64,000 nt of DNA, from assembly GCF_016920785.2 (NCBI RefSeq), contig NW_024609839.1:25111085-25175084 (forward strand), written 5' to 3'. The notes below the pieces were generated by a model. It worked only from the letters and a program-made list of their open reading frames with translations, made no database searches and was not told where the DNA came from. Every line of letters starts with the position of its first letter. Positions within the stretch are counted from its first letter, which is position 1. Source of the stretch: Ixodes scapularis. Lineage: Eukaryota > Arthropoda > Arachnida > Ixodida > Ixodidae. Positions 20,700 through 33,593 of the stretch are shown piece after piece. The translations under genes were made by a program, and so were the position numbers.

Positions 20700-23220
20700 T
20701 TAACTATCTCCTTTTTGAGTCAACGGCATCCGTTTCGGAAAACAACAGTGGAGCGGTGTGCACGCGCCTGTGCATGTGCAGTTCGCGACGCGCGTGCACG
20801 CATAGTGTCCTATCGAACGCTGAAATCGGAGGCCGGCTTGTTCGGTTCTAATTCATCCGGCTTTTTTCAGCTTGGCGAAAGTCGATGGCCGCTCATACCA
20901 GCGAGTATCCTCCCGCAAAACTAGGAGCGGAAAAACCACAGGAATCTCCACACGCCCAGAAGTCCAAGGAAAGACCTCTCAAGCAGAAGGTACGAAAGAC
21001 CTTGGCAAACCTCCCTCCCCTTCTGCCGGTCCACGTGCCCATGACACTAAGGTACGATGCGAATAAGGTCGTGAACCGGGCTAGCTGATATTTTGTATCG
21101 ACCTCTTTCTTGTACTCTCGTTCCCATCCACCTAATAGACGTATCCGGTATGGGCGACGAAACAAATTATAAACGTTTGAACCTGTAAGTAGTAAAAAAG
21201 TAGAAGGGATGCAAAACGAGAATGGGTGACGTTTACACTTATACCCTAAATGTCTTCTATTGGCGTGGTGACGGCAAAACATTTTCGCCCATACTGGAAG
21301 TGACGACAATTCAAGATGGCGGGGCCCTTGCAAAAAGGGTCTATACGTGATGTGATTTCAACAGCGCGCAGAAAGACGGTCTAAAGGCAAGAGAGTGGCA
21401 ACATAAAACAGGCGCTTGTTTCTTCCCCTTTTTGCGTGTTTTCTTTTTGCGCTGTTTAGTCCATATGATGTAAAAGCATAGCCTCCTCTATACTGACAAA
21501 ATCTGGCAGATCACCACGAGACGCGGCCGCCGAAAGTAAAAAGGTACTGCGGCAGACAACGGGTGAGAGGGGAGCATCTAACGGGCGCCCCGCTGCGGCG
21601 AGACGCCGAAACACACTTCTCTCGAGCGATGGAATGTCTGCTCGTGCCCCTCGCATTCTTCGCGCTACCGCTTCTTTTCTCGTCGGGCTTGAAAACTATG
21701 TTTTCGGGTCCCCTCCTTCGCAGAAGCTGTGCGCTGAATACCAGAAATCGTCACGCTTCAAACACGAGACCGGCCACTTTATGGCTCTGTCGTCGAACGG
21801 CCAGGCTTTCTGAGTACAGAGGAGGCTATGGTAAAACTCATTATTAGATTCGAAAGTAGCAACAGGCAAAGCTCACGAATACGTGACGCTTGATTCCGGA
21901 ACGCGTTTCATTTTTCCGTTGAAAGTTTCAAAACATTACTTGTATTCGTTTAATAAGATAACGGTTCGTTATGAAACTTTGGTATCGGTTTCGGGTTTCT
22001 AGACCGACATTTCGACGGAAACTAAGCGTTCGGCCATGCTTACTTCATTTCCGCAGTAAAATAACACTATTATGAAAGGCGTTAGCATTTATTGCCCTGG
22101 TGCATGCAGCCTTCTTTTGTTTGGACGGTCGTTGTATGGACTGGTTTAAATTGGACTGGACTAAACTCGTGTCACAAGGTTCACGCGCGGTTCCCGCCAC
22201 CCTTTTTTTCGCTCCGTTCATTCGCTCGCTACGTCCGTTTTCCCTCGTACAAGAGGGAAGAAGCCCTCTGCAACGCTTCCAATGACGTGCCGAAGGGAAT
22301 CGAGCGGCCGTGGCGGTGGCACAACGTACGCGACAACATAAATCCGAGGCGAAGCGACAAGGACGTTTGCGCGAAACCGCCGACATCCGGGAGGAACAGT
22401 AGGCAGACAGCAGGCGGCGATCGAGGAAAGCTGTGGTGGCTGCATGTAGACGCCTTACACACGCGTCTTATTACAGCTTCCATTGATGACCTTCTCTTGC
22501 CTTACCGAAATACCGATGCACTGAAAAAGGCGTTGACGAGCCTCTACAAAGGCCAATAATGAGGAGAAGAACGCAATAAAATCTCAAATGGAAATGACCT
22601 GGCCTGCAACGGTTATGATAAAGGAAAGTAAACACAATAAGAGGAAACAAATACTGAAGGTCGGTTATGGCAGCGTCCATGCACGGCTACTGCAAAGCGT
22701 CTATACGAAAGCGCTGACGCCCGGGAGAACAGAGTGGCTTTCCGAACACAACAGTATGGGGACCTTTGCGGAGATGGAGCTCCCATCCTTCGCCAAGTCG
22801 GAAACCCTGCGCTAAGTGCTAACACATTTCGTCGGAAATCAGCGTACTGACAAAAGCAATTTCGACATACTTTTTTGTTTTTGTGGGTGAGAAAGGGGGG
22901 GAGGCGGTTCGCGGTGTGCTCATCAACGTTCTTAGATCTATGAATCAATTCACAAGCTCTCCGGAAGAGCCGCGTTCAAACACGGTTATCTGCTGCGGGC
23001 ACGCGAGCAGTTGCGGGCGGATGGCGTTCCTGGCGTCAGGTGCGGGAGCGCCTCAACCTTCGTCAAGGAGTAACGTAGAAGTTTCGTTTTTGAACGACGT
23101 CTACTTGCGCAAACGTTTGGGAAAACTTGATGTTGGTTATAAAAACCGCAATAGAATCACTTACCATAGCAGGCAATGTGCATCCAACATTACACCGGTT
23201 ACCCCGCATCTGCCCACAAG
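20700..23220. other. unassigned region
   Basis: Several open frames of 60-155 codons on both strands, none with recognisable domains. At 20851-20870 a good splice-acceptor-like tract (CGGCTTTTTTCAG) precedes an open stretch ending in AAG|GTACGA near 20990, a possible but unsupported exon. Nothing else to name. Confidence 0.3.
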
Positions 23221-23274
23221 GTGGGCTGATATAAAGCCCCTCGTAGGGTGCCTACATGTCTGTCTGTCTCAGGG

Positions 23275-23430
23275 TGAAGACATCCATTGTTGCCCTGAAT
23301 GTGCCAGCATGTGACGCTCTCGCGCACTCGGTGCGTGACTTGGGCGGTAAAATGGCGTCTATGCATTAACCAAAACTACGCGCTCGAGCTGAGTGACACC
23401 GGATTGCGTGCACTTCAAAACGCATAAAAA
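23275..23430 (+). repeat. dispersed repeat, copy 2
   Basis: Partner of 20485-20690 in the same orientation. It is followed at 23440-23530 by the repeat shared in inverse orientation with 19735-19835. Confidence 0.55.
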
Positions 23431-23942
23431 AAACGATTGGGCGGAAAAATGGCTGAGATGTCACCACTCAAGCAAAAGCGAGCGTGTGTATGAAGGCACT
23501 CTAGCCCCTCGATTTATTTGCTTTTGCGTTGCAAGTAGCGTCAAATGCGCCAGTGCACGTGGCCCGTGTCTCGAGCGGTCCTTGGAAGCAAATGGCGGCG
23601 GAGCACCGGCTCGTGGCACGTGTCTTGCGCGTTCCCAAAACAATAGTTGGCGGTACTTGCTATAAATTAAACGTGGCTTGCATTGATCTCACATCGGCGG
23701 TCATTGTGGTGGTCTTGCTGCTGAGCGCGTGCCTTCGATGCCGCTTCCGATAACCTCATGTCACCATGGCTGTAGTGCGCATGAGGCAGGGGGCAGTGCA
23801 CGCGCTGCTCATGCCGTCCCGTGCTGTGCACACGCGTGGTTCCAGCGAGGTTGTCGCACGTGCAAAAAACTAAGGTTCCCTAAATATATTGTGGCATAGT
23901 GGTGTCGTTGCCAAACTGGCTGGCGAGTTTTGTTTATTGAGC

Positions 23943-23974
23943 ATAAAGATATTGCAAAATTGCAATATCTTTAT
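23943..23974. repeat. perfect 15-bp hairpin
   Basis: ATAAAGATATTGCAA, two A, then TTGCAATATCTTTAT. A perfect palindrome with a 2-nt spacer. Function unknown; no T-tract follows. Confidence 0.7.
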
Positions 23975-24882
23975 CCCCGTGGCACTTACAAGTAGAAGGC
24001 ACTACAAATATCGCTTCGTCATCACATGCAGTTCTTGAAGTGCATCTTCGTCTGTGTCGTCTCTTGCACTCTTCAGGAGGTTCAAGCTTTCTGACATTCG
24101 CCACTTGTAATTTTGAAACGGATTTTACGTGTGGAACATTTTTTTCTGCTTGTGCAGCTCATTGGAGTTATAGGGCGGTTTCACGTGACGTACTTCCAGC
24201 TCAAAGTTTGCCTAACTTCATGGTGATGAACCTTCGCATTGCCTCTTTCTAAGCATGAACTCGGAGACAGTGCTTCCGCGCTCGCTCGAGTTCTTCTGTG
24301 ACGTAATCGAATGCGCCAGCCAAAGTAGTAGGACACATAAAATGGTATCGGCTGCTAATCGAGGTTTAAACACGCTTGAGAGGCTGACCCATCGGCGGCC
24401 AAAATGGCTCCGGTATATGCCGCCGGGGCGACTCCGAAAGGAAACAATTGAGTGCATATTTGATCGTTCTGCAAGACGTGTTTAAATGCAGTAGCTTTAT
24501 ATAGTTCGGGGTGCTCTTAGTTCGGGTGTTACCTGGGACAGGATGACCTTTAGTCTTTCAGAGCTGGGGTGGCATGGCGTTCTTAGATCAGGTTGTGCTA
24601 GGGCAGGTTGTGTACGGAAACAAATTACGTCGCACCATTGTCTCTTTGCGACACTGTGCGCGTTTCCCTCCAGCACCACCCGGATACAAAGCCTTTACGC
24701 TGAACTTTCTGGGTCACCAACAGAGCAGAATTAACCTTTCGTCCTCTTTCCGCTCCTCCTCATTCCTCGCGTTAATTTCTACACCACGTGCATTTGTCCT
24801 CTCCTTATCGCCCTTCCCTTCCCTGTCCCCTTCGCGCGTTTTTCACGCCACCTGCTTCTGCTCCTCCAGTTCCCGTGTGCGG

Positions 24883-25917
24883 GGCCTGCAGCGCAGTCAG
24901 CAGCGCACTCGCCTTCCGCACCGGTGACAGGGGTTCGATTCCTGTTACCGGTTGCCGTTTCTTTCTAGGTCGTTTAGTGGTTACGGACTTACCGACCTAC
25001 AGATTTCGTGGTTACGGACCGGTGCTCTTAAAGGGATACTTCAACGAAATTTGAAATATTCCCGTCGTGTTCAAAAATAGGTTGAATATGATCCACAATA
25101 TCCGTAAATGACAATCGCACGTTTGTATTTTGAGCCTGGTGGCTGTATTTTTCGTTATAAACGGCCCACTCTGGCAAGCGCTTGGAGAAGGTCCAGCGGA
25201 GACCACGTGACATCTAACGCAATCGTGACGTAGGTCGTCTCAAGACGAGCAAAGCTACGGCGAGGCTGATGTCGAGAGGATGGCCTATACTCAGTTTCAC
25301 CTTCAGTCCGAGCGCAGCGGACGATAGGAGTAATTCCAGCCAATCCAGCGTGGAGAGAGTGTCATGTGACCTTGAGCTCCCTGTGTCCCTCTGCCCAACC
25401 GGCAGGTCACGCGATTTTCTCCCGGCGCTGGATCGGCTGGGATGGCCTGTCGCGTCCACTGCGCTCAGACTGAAGGTGGAACGGAGTATAGTCGTTCCAG
25501 CCACCGAAGCGGCTTACTTTTGTACAAATTTTGAGTGACGGGTTAATCTTCTATAATCTTATAGGGGGACAACAGCGACTTCTGTGACACACAAAAGGCA
25601 TTCTCGGGAAGAGGGGAGTTCCTCCTTCCCCTCTTCTCTCGTCGTGGCCGGAGGCGAGACAACCTCCGTCACTAGCTGTCACGGTTCCTAGACGGGCATT
25701 ACAAGCGATGCGTTAGCGACATCCACCAGGTGCTCTTTGCTAATCGTTTAATTCATTTTAAAATTCCTTTTCGTGACTTTTTTAGCAAGATATTGGTATG
25801 TTCGATTTGACGGTGCTTTTTTGAACACGTATAGACCAAAAAATGAGCGCCGAAATTTCGTTGTAGTATCCCTTTAAGGTGGCTTTGCCCTATAAAGCTA
25901 CGCCTTAAAAAAATCGA
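24883..25917 (+). mobile_element. tRNA-derived SINE, split by a TTAA element
   Basis: The head contains a box A-like AGCGCAGTCAGCA near 24889 and a box B GGTTCGATTCC near 24932, as in RNA polymerase III SINEs. The body continues to 25031. After the TTAA-flanked insertion it resumes at 25878 and ends in CTTAAAAAAATCGA. A TGTGCGG direct repeat (24876-24882, 25918-25924) is a possible target duplication. Confidence 0.6.
25032..25873. mobile_element. TTAA-flanked foldback element, 842 bp
   Basis: TTAA lies at both ends (25028-25031, 25874-25877). The inverted ends AGGGATACTTCAACGAAATT and AAATTTCGTTGTAGTATCCC match with one difference. Inside, a second inverted pair (about 25270-25380 and 25405-25500) folds back on itself, giving mirrored open frames on both strands. 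TTAA targeting fits piggyBac-like or Kolobok-like mobilisation. No transposase inside. Confidence 0.75.
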
Positions 25918-25924
25918 TGTGCGG

Positions 25925-26966
25925 TTTCTGCTATATTACCTCTGTCGCAATCCTATGGCAGTTGGCGGATCTCTTTGGACAGCTGATCCAACATCTCAAC
26001 ATTTTCTCATTCCTCGGTGTGGCACTCCTATACATCTGTTACGTACGGGCGATCGACGCTAGGGACGCCATATTACTTGTATATTCTGCGAATCCCACAA
26101 ATGAGTAGACTGAAGTGCTATTGCTGATTTTCTTAGTTGAACATATCTAGGTCGTCTGAGCTTCTTGAAAGCCACATAGTGGTGGGATTATTATTTTACC
26201 CCATTTTTATGGACTGATGATTTCCTGTGTAATCCCGTTTGAATCGCTACCAAACCAGACTGAAATGCCTATAACGGCAAGCTTAGACAAATAAGGAAGG
26301 TTTTTAACCTCCGAAAAAAATCTCATCACATAAGTGTTAGGTAAGCCTCAACCCTAGGGACGTACGTCCTATTACCTCTCTATCCTGCAAAATTCGCAGA
26401 TCAGCAAATGCTGTTACTGACTTTCCTATATTTATATATATTACAGTCTTTTTCAACCTTCGTCGAGTCCACAGCCCCCCAAAGTGTTGACATTGTGGTG
26501 CGAGGAGATTGTTCATCAATGACAGCAATCTAAACGGACCTTGCAAATTAAAAACAAATATTGCCCAGAAATAGTGATAATAGTAAGAAAAGTATTGGTT
26601 TTCAGTGTCCAAATAAAAAAAACACAGCGGTGTACCTTCTGGTGCATTATATAATTACAAAAAACAACAGCACTTGTAATCATAACATATTCGCAAAATA
26701 AAACAAAGTTCTGAGCAAATTACAAGGTTATTCAATTGCTGGCTCTAGAATTAAATAGATGTACAGAAATCGAGGTGAGGCGGAGTGATGCTGTTATATA
26801 CTGCTTGAATCCGAGTAATCGGTGAAGTACAACGCGGTAACCATGCAGCGCCGTATATTTCGCCGCTCGCTAATAAAAATAAAATATGTTCTTTTTTTCC
26901 GCAAGGGCCATGTACATAGGACAAAACGATAATTATAATAGTTTTATTTACGATATAAATACGGTA
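25925..26966. other. AT-rich spacer
   Basis: No gene or repeat I can name. Short open frames only. Confidence 0.3.
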
Positions 26967-27391
26967 CACTGTTAGCAAAAATAACACGCCCAGACGTGTA
27001 AACCGTTGTCCCATAGGGGACACGTCGAAACGTGTTCGTTTTACACGAGGCCATCTGTGTTTTTCGTCTACACATGAGGTGCTGTGTAAACTTAACACGC
27101 TACACCGTGCCTGCCTTCCGCAAAACCGTTTCGAGCGTGTTCCTTATGAAACATGGCGGCCAGCGGCCGAGAACAGGCGAGAGACGAGCCCAGCGAGCCG
27201 CGCGCCTTTCAGCCGAATTGAAAGCACAAAGGGCGCGTTAGTTCTCGTTCGATGTCTTTTATACTGTACCACCCTACAACAACCCCGAATGGGGTTAGTA
27301 GTATTGGAAATAAATAAATAAATACACAGTAAAGTCTCCAAGCGGCGGACGTGGCTACTTGCAAAGGTACGTACGTGCGCTGTCGGCGGTC

Positions 27392-27800
27392 GGCGGCACT
27401 GATCTCAATGACAATTGCTGGATCGCGCTTGCCGCTCCCGCAAGTGAAGCCACCGGACGCAACCCCGCTGGGATACGATTTCCCGTTTTTCTAGCCTTTT
27501 GCTGCGGTTTTCCAGCGTGCTGTAGAGACGTTTTCTACTCGTTCGTCGTCATTCGCCGAAGACGTTTTTTGAGACTCTGTGTATTGTGTAGACTTGCCGT
27601 TGTGAACACGTGGAAAATTTTACGAAAGTGCAGTGTCACAGGAAAAAGGCACAACGCGTCGAAAGGAAGGGCTGGCGGCGTGTTCAAAGCTTCCTTGGCA
27701 CGCCGAAGTGCCGTGTCTCTGTGCCTTCGCGCGCTTGGATACCGACCAAGAACCGACGCCGTGTGAATGTGTTTAGCAAGTGCAATGTGCGTGAAGCTGT
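27392..27800 (+). repeat. inverted duplication, arm 1
   Basis: Arm 1 starts near CTGATCTCAATGACAATTGC and runs to GTGCAATGTGCGTGAAGCTG. Arm 2 at 28452-28873 is its reverse complement with few differences, apart from small indels near the outer end. Both arms would form a long hairpin if transcribed. Confidence 0.8.
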
Positions 27801-27934
27801 ATCAAAAGGTACAACTCGTCGAAAACGTGTCGCCGGTGTCGCGGCGTGATCAAAGCTTCCTTGGCACGCCGAGTGATGCATCTTTGTGCCTTCGCACGCT
27901 TGGATACCGGTCAAGAATTGACGCCGCGCCAAAG
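27620..27934 (+). repeat. 166-bp tandem duplication
   Basis: CAAAGCTTCCTTGGCACGCC occurs at 27685 and 27851, and the flanking words (ACAACGCGTCG/ACAACTCGTCG; GCTTGGATACCG) keep the same 166-bp offset. The second unit is diverged and lies outside arm 1. Confidence 0.75.
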
Positions 27935-28451
27935 TTCTGAACGTGTGTCGCGCGTAGATGCCTTTAGATCATTTATATATATCGGCCACGGAGTTCTGGA
28001 TCGTCCAGCTGTTCCGGCGAGTTGCTATCAATAAAAGGGGGAGATCTGTACGTGTTCTTATGTACTATATTAACCATGGCTAAGTCCCAAATCTACTCTA
28101 ATAGATTCCGTGGGAGCATGAATAGGGCAACGTTGTGGAGCCAGGGGGGGTTTCGAAAGCAAAAGTACAAGACGGTGAGAATGAAAATCTTTGAAGCGCG
28201 GCCGATATGGTCGTGTGCAATCTGTTGACCAATTACAATTAAGCGAGCCGCGCTCAAACGTCAAGTGCAATTAAGTAGGTTGATAATAAGCCAGCACTGA
28301 TCAGTGATAAGGAGCTGTTGTGCACGGTATTGTGTAAATCGTCTAAGGACGAAAAAAAGACGTACCTTCCCCCATCTTCCGTCGCCAGTGGACGCTGGAT
28401 TAAGCTCGTTCCTAAACCGCGTGGGGAAAAGACGCTGATCCAGAGGCCCGA

Positions 28452-28873
28452 ACAGCTTCACGCACATTGCACTCGCTAAACACATACACACGGCGTCGGT
28501 TCTTGGTCGGTATCCAAGCGTGCGAAGGCACAGAGACACGGCACTTCGGCGTGCCAAGGAAGCTTTGAACACGCCGCCAGCCCTTCCTTTGGACGCGTTG
28601 TGCCTTTTTCCTGCGACACTGCACATTCGTAAAATTTTCCACGTGTTCACAACGGCAAGTCTCAGCAATACACAGAGTCTTCAAAAAACTTCTTCGGCGA
28701 ATGGCGACGAACGAGTAGAAAACGTGTCCACAGCACGCTGGAAAACCGCAGCAAAGGCTAGCAAAAACGGCAAATCGTATCCCAAGCGAGTGAAGTCCGG
28801 TGGCTTCACTTGCGCTGCAGCGAACAAGCGGGGAAGCGCGATCCAGCAATTGTCATAGAGATCAGTGGTCGGC
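28452..28873 (-). repeat. inverted duplication, arm 2
   Basis: Reverse-complement partner of 27392-27800, separated by a spacer of about 650 bp. Confidence 0.8.
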
Positions 28874-31800
28874 GGCGTCGTTAGCTTCAACAAGCCGCTA
28901 GACAAAAAAAAACAAAAAAAAACGAGGGCCGAACTCACATGGATAAATAACTTGTGCAAACTATTTAGAATCGGGGGTAACTTGCGCCACCTATCGAGAT
29001 TTCTAGCAGCCTGTTTTTAAAAAAAGACGGGTCTGTTAACACTGCGAACAACCACGACTACACAGCAACCCTACATACAACGCAGGCAACACAGCACACA
29101 GCTACACAGCACCGACATGTATACAAGCACAACAACCGACACTACGCCCGACACTTCCTACTCGATATCCATTCCTCCCCGCGGCGCATATAAGCTTGAC
29201 ATGTGCGGCTGAGCTCTTTGTTCGCTGACCATTACAGATTTATGGAAGAATACACAAAACACAGCGCAATGGACAGCCGTGTGTTAGAACTGTTTGCATT
29301 TAAAAAGTATGGAGGCAAAATCTATAATGTTAGTCCGTTGCAATAAATAACGATATGTTAACAATAAATCTTAAACCGGTCATGAAAAGGTTCAAATTTT
29401 TGTTATTTTCTTGCTTTACCAGTGTTATGAGCAGCCCGACTAGCTTGAATCAGATAGGAAAACAAAATATTGCGATTTTGTCATTACATATACAATAATA
29501 AATGAAAATGATCCTTGCGCAAAGCATTTTTTATATATGTTTGTGAAGGACATCCGGACATCCGCCCAACACTTCACTTGCGCTAGTTGCAGCAGTTGCA
29601 GTACGGGAGCAGACGCCTTCACTTTTGGGGCGTTTTGATGCAGTTTGTTGTCGTATGTCGTGTCGGTGTCGAGAAGAGCGGTGAGGCTTGGGAGTTTGTG
29701 ACCGGTGTTATTCGTGAACACTGGCGTGGGGCGCTGTTGCGTCTTTTTTTTATACTGCCACCACCTCGAACTTTGAAGATACACGGGCCCGTAGCAGTGC
29801 ATTATGCTGAATCGCGAGCTCCTTCTCTGTTGACGTCGCTTTCCTGGTACCACTCGTGGATACTGCAAGCGTTTAAACAGTGTGCACCGTCTCGCCTACA
29901 TCCCCGGGGACGTACTCGACCTGTTGAAACTTATTGCTTCCGTCTCTTTAGAGTACGCAAGGCAGTTATCTCGTTGGTCTGGTTTCGGTTATAAAAGCCA
30001 GGCAAAACGCTCGTAGGTCCCGCCCTCAGTACACGTTGGACATCTTCCACACTTTGATACCGGATAACTGAATGAACGAGGATTTACATTCACTTCCGAG
30101 GTTACTCTCGCCGCTTCCTCACCGTTGAGCAGCAGGATGAGCTGGCGACAAGCCGCGGATGAAAAGCTTGAGCATCAACAGCCCAAGCGCACTCGGTGCC
30201 GATGCGGGCGATGCGGGTTTCTGTCAACCGGGAGGCCAGCACAAACCGTGACCATTCCAGCTCTTCGTCATGACAGGGTGTTGCAGAGAGCAGGGTAAAA
30301 TACAGCTACACGGATCACCGAAGCAAACGACTGCTATCTGAAATCTTGGCTTGTGATTGCGCCTTAGTAGTAGATCATCTTATTCGTTTTGCTGGAGAAA
30401 CGCAAACGACGGGCATAACAAAATTGCTTGCATATTCCGCATATCTCACAAAAGCATTTACCCTGTCACCTTGCGAAAAGCGCGAAACACGGAGTCCGCA
30501 CCGTCCTAAGCTTCCCGTTTTTTACCTGCTTTAGAGCAGTTTGTACCTGCTAGTAGATATGCCTACTGAAACTGAAACAGGGCAGTGCCAGGGAGAAAGA
30601 GACAAAGTTGAGAAAGCTTGCTCGCTCTCCAATTTCTCAACTCTCAAGTGATTGTACCATAATAAATGCACCAACGCGTATTCCAAAATAAAGAAAGAGC
30701 TCTACGTTCACAACATAAAAAATGGTCACAGTACATGCATCTGTGGGCAGGTAGGAAACCTTGCCCTAATTTATTCACGCCGCATGATTGGCGCAACAAA
30801 CTCGTTGCAGGACCGAATCATCTACTCGAGCGGTGTGCGTCGCTATGCAGACGCAGTCCAACACGAAGCATAAAAAACGGCAGATATAAGACAACAATCC
30901 GGAGTCCATTATTCAATTAAAACAACGTAATTTTGTTGAAAACGCCCGCTGCTTTTTACTCAAGGTATGTGCCGGGATACTTCCACAGTTTGAAACGGAA
31001 CGAAGGAAGATTTACTTTTGAAAACGCTCGCTGCGTCCTCCCGGATCAGCTGGACCGGATCAGCTGACGACGACGGGACTGTACCCGTTGAACCTCCACC
31101 ACGCAACAAACAATTTGCGCTCCGTGTTAAAAGCGTGGTTCAAACAGACCCGGAATACAAAGCACCGCACCACACACGACGAATGTTTCAGCTCTTTTTC
31201 GCATCGCCGGGTTGCACCAAACAGAACGAGATCGCCGAAGTCAACGCCGCGCTGTCGTGAACGTTGGCTTGTGGTTGCGAACTCGTGGACCCTGTGACTC
31301 CCTTCGCTTTCAAAGCACACACGACGAGTACGAATGCTACTTTCCGTCTTCCAGGAACATCGCAGGGGCACTTCTCCGGTCACGTCTTCACTATGTGCCC
31401 GCAAACTCCGAAGCTCTATGCGAAGCTTCTCGCGTCCACCAAAACAGTAGCGGCGCCATGCGTACTTGTCAGATTTTCTCCGGTCAAACAAAAACAACGA
31501 AAGCCAACCGGCGCTTGCTTCCAGCGTACATCGGCGTTGCGCTTGCGCCGTGGCCAGATCGCTTGCAGTTGAAGGTTGAAGCAAAAACGAAACCAACTGC
31601 AATGTCACGTGTTCACATCGAGGACACGCTTTTTATATCCATTTTAACTGTTTGGAACGAATAATTAGACCCATAACTTTATTTGTGGTGTCTAAGAAAC
31701 TGTTATCAGGACCCCTAAACTAAATACAAACATGGGCGACATGAGGGAAGCCGCATTGCCATCGACCAGAAGATGGCGGCGAGCACGGTAAGCGCGGGTT

Positions 31801-32134
31801 TCGCCAACGTCCTGCGACAAGGCGCAATTGCTTTTGGTTCATACCTGTCTCCGAGACATGTTTCTTTCCGCGGCATTCGTCTCGACGGTCCTTTCTAAGT
31901 GTGTCCCCAAGCATTTCGGTGCTTCGATAGCCGGCAATGCCGCGGTCGTCGCCGGGGGCGATGCGTGTTATCGAGGTCGGCTACACGGTTATGCGTGTAT
32001 GACCGAACCAAAACACGTTTTTTACAACCTCGCATGATTTCTGAACGAATTATCCGTTACTTATCGTGTAAATTTATGGAAATTTGTGTAAATAGCGTGT
32101 TTTTCACCCCAAATATTCGCCAAATACACGGGAC
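28874..32134. other. interior of the 26967-32146 element, no recognised gene
   Basis: AC-rich stretch at 29040-29160. Small hairpin near 30595-30650 (AGTTGAGAAAG...CTTTCTC-type pairing). Two opposed open frames at 31060-31664 lack domains. Nothing more can be supported. Confidence 0.3.
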
Positions 32135-32257
32135 TTGCTAACAGTGTAGGAGCTTAAGAAAAAAAATCAGTACAAGTAGCTTGACGAGTCTTCAGCCCCC
32201 TACATGCAACCAGCAGATAAAAAAAACAAAAAATATAAGTCAAATCCTTAACTAAAT

Positions 32258-32287
32258 ACACACACACACACACAAACACACACACAT
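32258..32287. repeat. (AC)n microsatellite
   Basis: ACACACACACACACAC with an internal AAAC interruption. Confidence 0.9.
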
Positions 32288-33499
32288 ACGCCAAATCAAC
32301 TGGATAAGCTATAACGGTGTCAAATCGTTACCTTGATAAAAAATGGCCATAATCTCGCGAATGTTGCGAGATCCCATATCAAAATGAAAGTTTTACAAAA
32401 TAGTTTATTAATGTTAATAGTATTCTTGTACTCATTTCAAGGCCATAATTGTTTCTTTTTTTCTTTTTCGTTAAGCATCCCGAGACTAAGGAATACGAAA
32501 GTAAACACCAAGAAAATAGAAGAAAAACGTCTCAACAGATGAGATAGGTTCTCACCTTCTTCTCTTGGTGAGAAGGTAGACCGCTGTGTTTTCTTCAGTC
32601 TCGAGGTTTAAAGCTGCTTTAAGATGCTCAGTCCACAGCAACGCACTTCCTCCGTTATGTTCTGGCCATAATCTGTTCAAGCAAATTTTACCACCCAGAA
32701 GCCCGAGTGATGAGTGGAATAGGACAGAGCTTTTTGTTTTTTCTAAGCGACGCTAGAAATAATAAAACACTATTTGTAGATTTATATCCTCTCTCTACTT
32801 CATACTGAGTCTAAAACGATACTATTCAAATACCTTCAAAACACCCAGCCCTTCGAAAAGTGTGATAATCGTGCGGTACGCTGCACACAATTCTTAACTC
32901 TTTTCCACAATAAAGAAATCATATTTTAAAGATAATTTTTCTCATCTCCAGACCAAATAACGGTAGCTTAAATGTCACAAAAAGAATGAGTTATTAAAAG
33001 TAATTTGACTGTTTTGGAGTCAATTGATTTTGACTCTGATTTAATGTTTCTTAAACCATGTAATCAGAAATGCCATAAAGATACAAAGATACCTATAATA
33101 TTTAATTTCTTGTTTAAAAAATGTTTATTGATAAACATCGTGCGCAGAACAAAGTAACGAATAAATTTGCGCTTCAATTTAGAATGTGGGTTACGTATAC
33201 GGCGTAAAACGTAGAATCTCCATTCTTCGGAACTCCCAAAACTAGCTTCACGCAGCTGTCCCGTTCAACCCGTATTGACAGCAGAGTAGGCGCCATGTTC
33301 TATACCAATCGTGTCTTCGGTTAGGGTCACATGACTGCAGTCTCCTAGCCTTTGACAATGCGGAGCACGCGCAGCGGCCAGAAGGCAACTGGTTGGTTGG
33401 CAACGCACATGGCGTCCACTGCATTATAAACGTCGGGACGAACTTATAGGAAGATGGAAGGGAGGCATCCTGTCCCGAACATTTTGAAGCAACCCGAAG
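32288..33499. other. AT-rich spacer
   Basis: No gene recognised. Positions 32480-32600 (GAAAGTAAACACCAAGAAAA...GTTCTCACCTTC) may be a decayed relative of the hairpin at 33500-33593. Confidence 0.3.
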
Positions 33500-33593
33500 C
33501 CGAGGGATATGAAAGTTGACTCCAAGAAAAGAAGGAGAACGTGTCAATAGGTTCTTCTCCACTTTTTGTGGTGTCAACTTTGTTATTCCTCAG
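33500..33593. mobile_element. 94-bp hairpin MITE
   Basis: Left arm CCGAGGGATATGAAAGTTGA, right arm TCAACTTTGTTATTCCTCAG. The pairing continues inward (CTTTTCTTGG / GAACCTATTG region) with mismatches. Confidence 0.65.

Larger units (their letters stand above)
26967..32146. mobile_element. 5180-bp TA-flanked TIR element
   Basis: Begins CACTGTTAGCAA and ends TTGCTAACAGTG, perfect 12-bp inverted repeats, with TA at 26965-26966 and 32147-32148. Subterminal sequences on both sides are rich in ACACG/GTGTAAA words. No transposase was recognised. The interior carries a 0.4-kb inverted duplication (27392-27800 / 28452-28873). Several open frames of 130-180 codons (for example 31060-31608 minus) have no recognisable domain. 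The long span means the pairing could be fortuitous, but TIR plus TA on both sides supports it. Confidence 0.6.

Noticed and set aside
20851..20992. Exon-like block with good acceptor
   Set aside because: Two frames are open, the donor is mediocre, and there is no homologous copy or partner exon.
22092..22559. 155-codon plus frame
   Set aside because: Low-information composition, no domain, several overlapping open frames on the other strand.
24889..24942. Possible functional tRNA gene
   Set aside because: Only the promoter boxes fit; no cloverleaf closes, and it continues into a SINE body.
25214..25538. Mirror-image open frames on both strands
   Set aside because: Explained by the internal hairpin of the TTAA element.
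31060..31664. Opposed open frames of 182 (minus) and 150 (plus) codons
   Set aside because: Both strands open at once in GC-balanced sequence inside a TIR element; no motif, no splice context.
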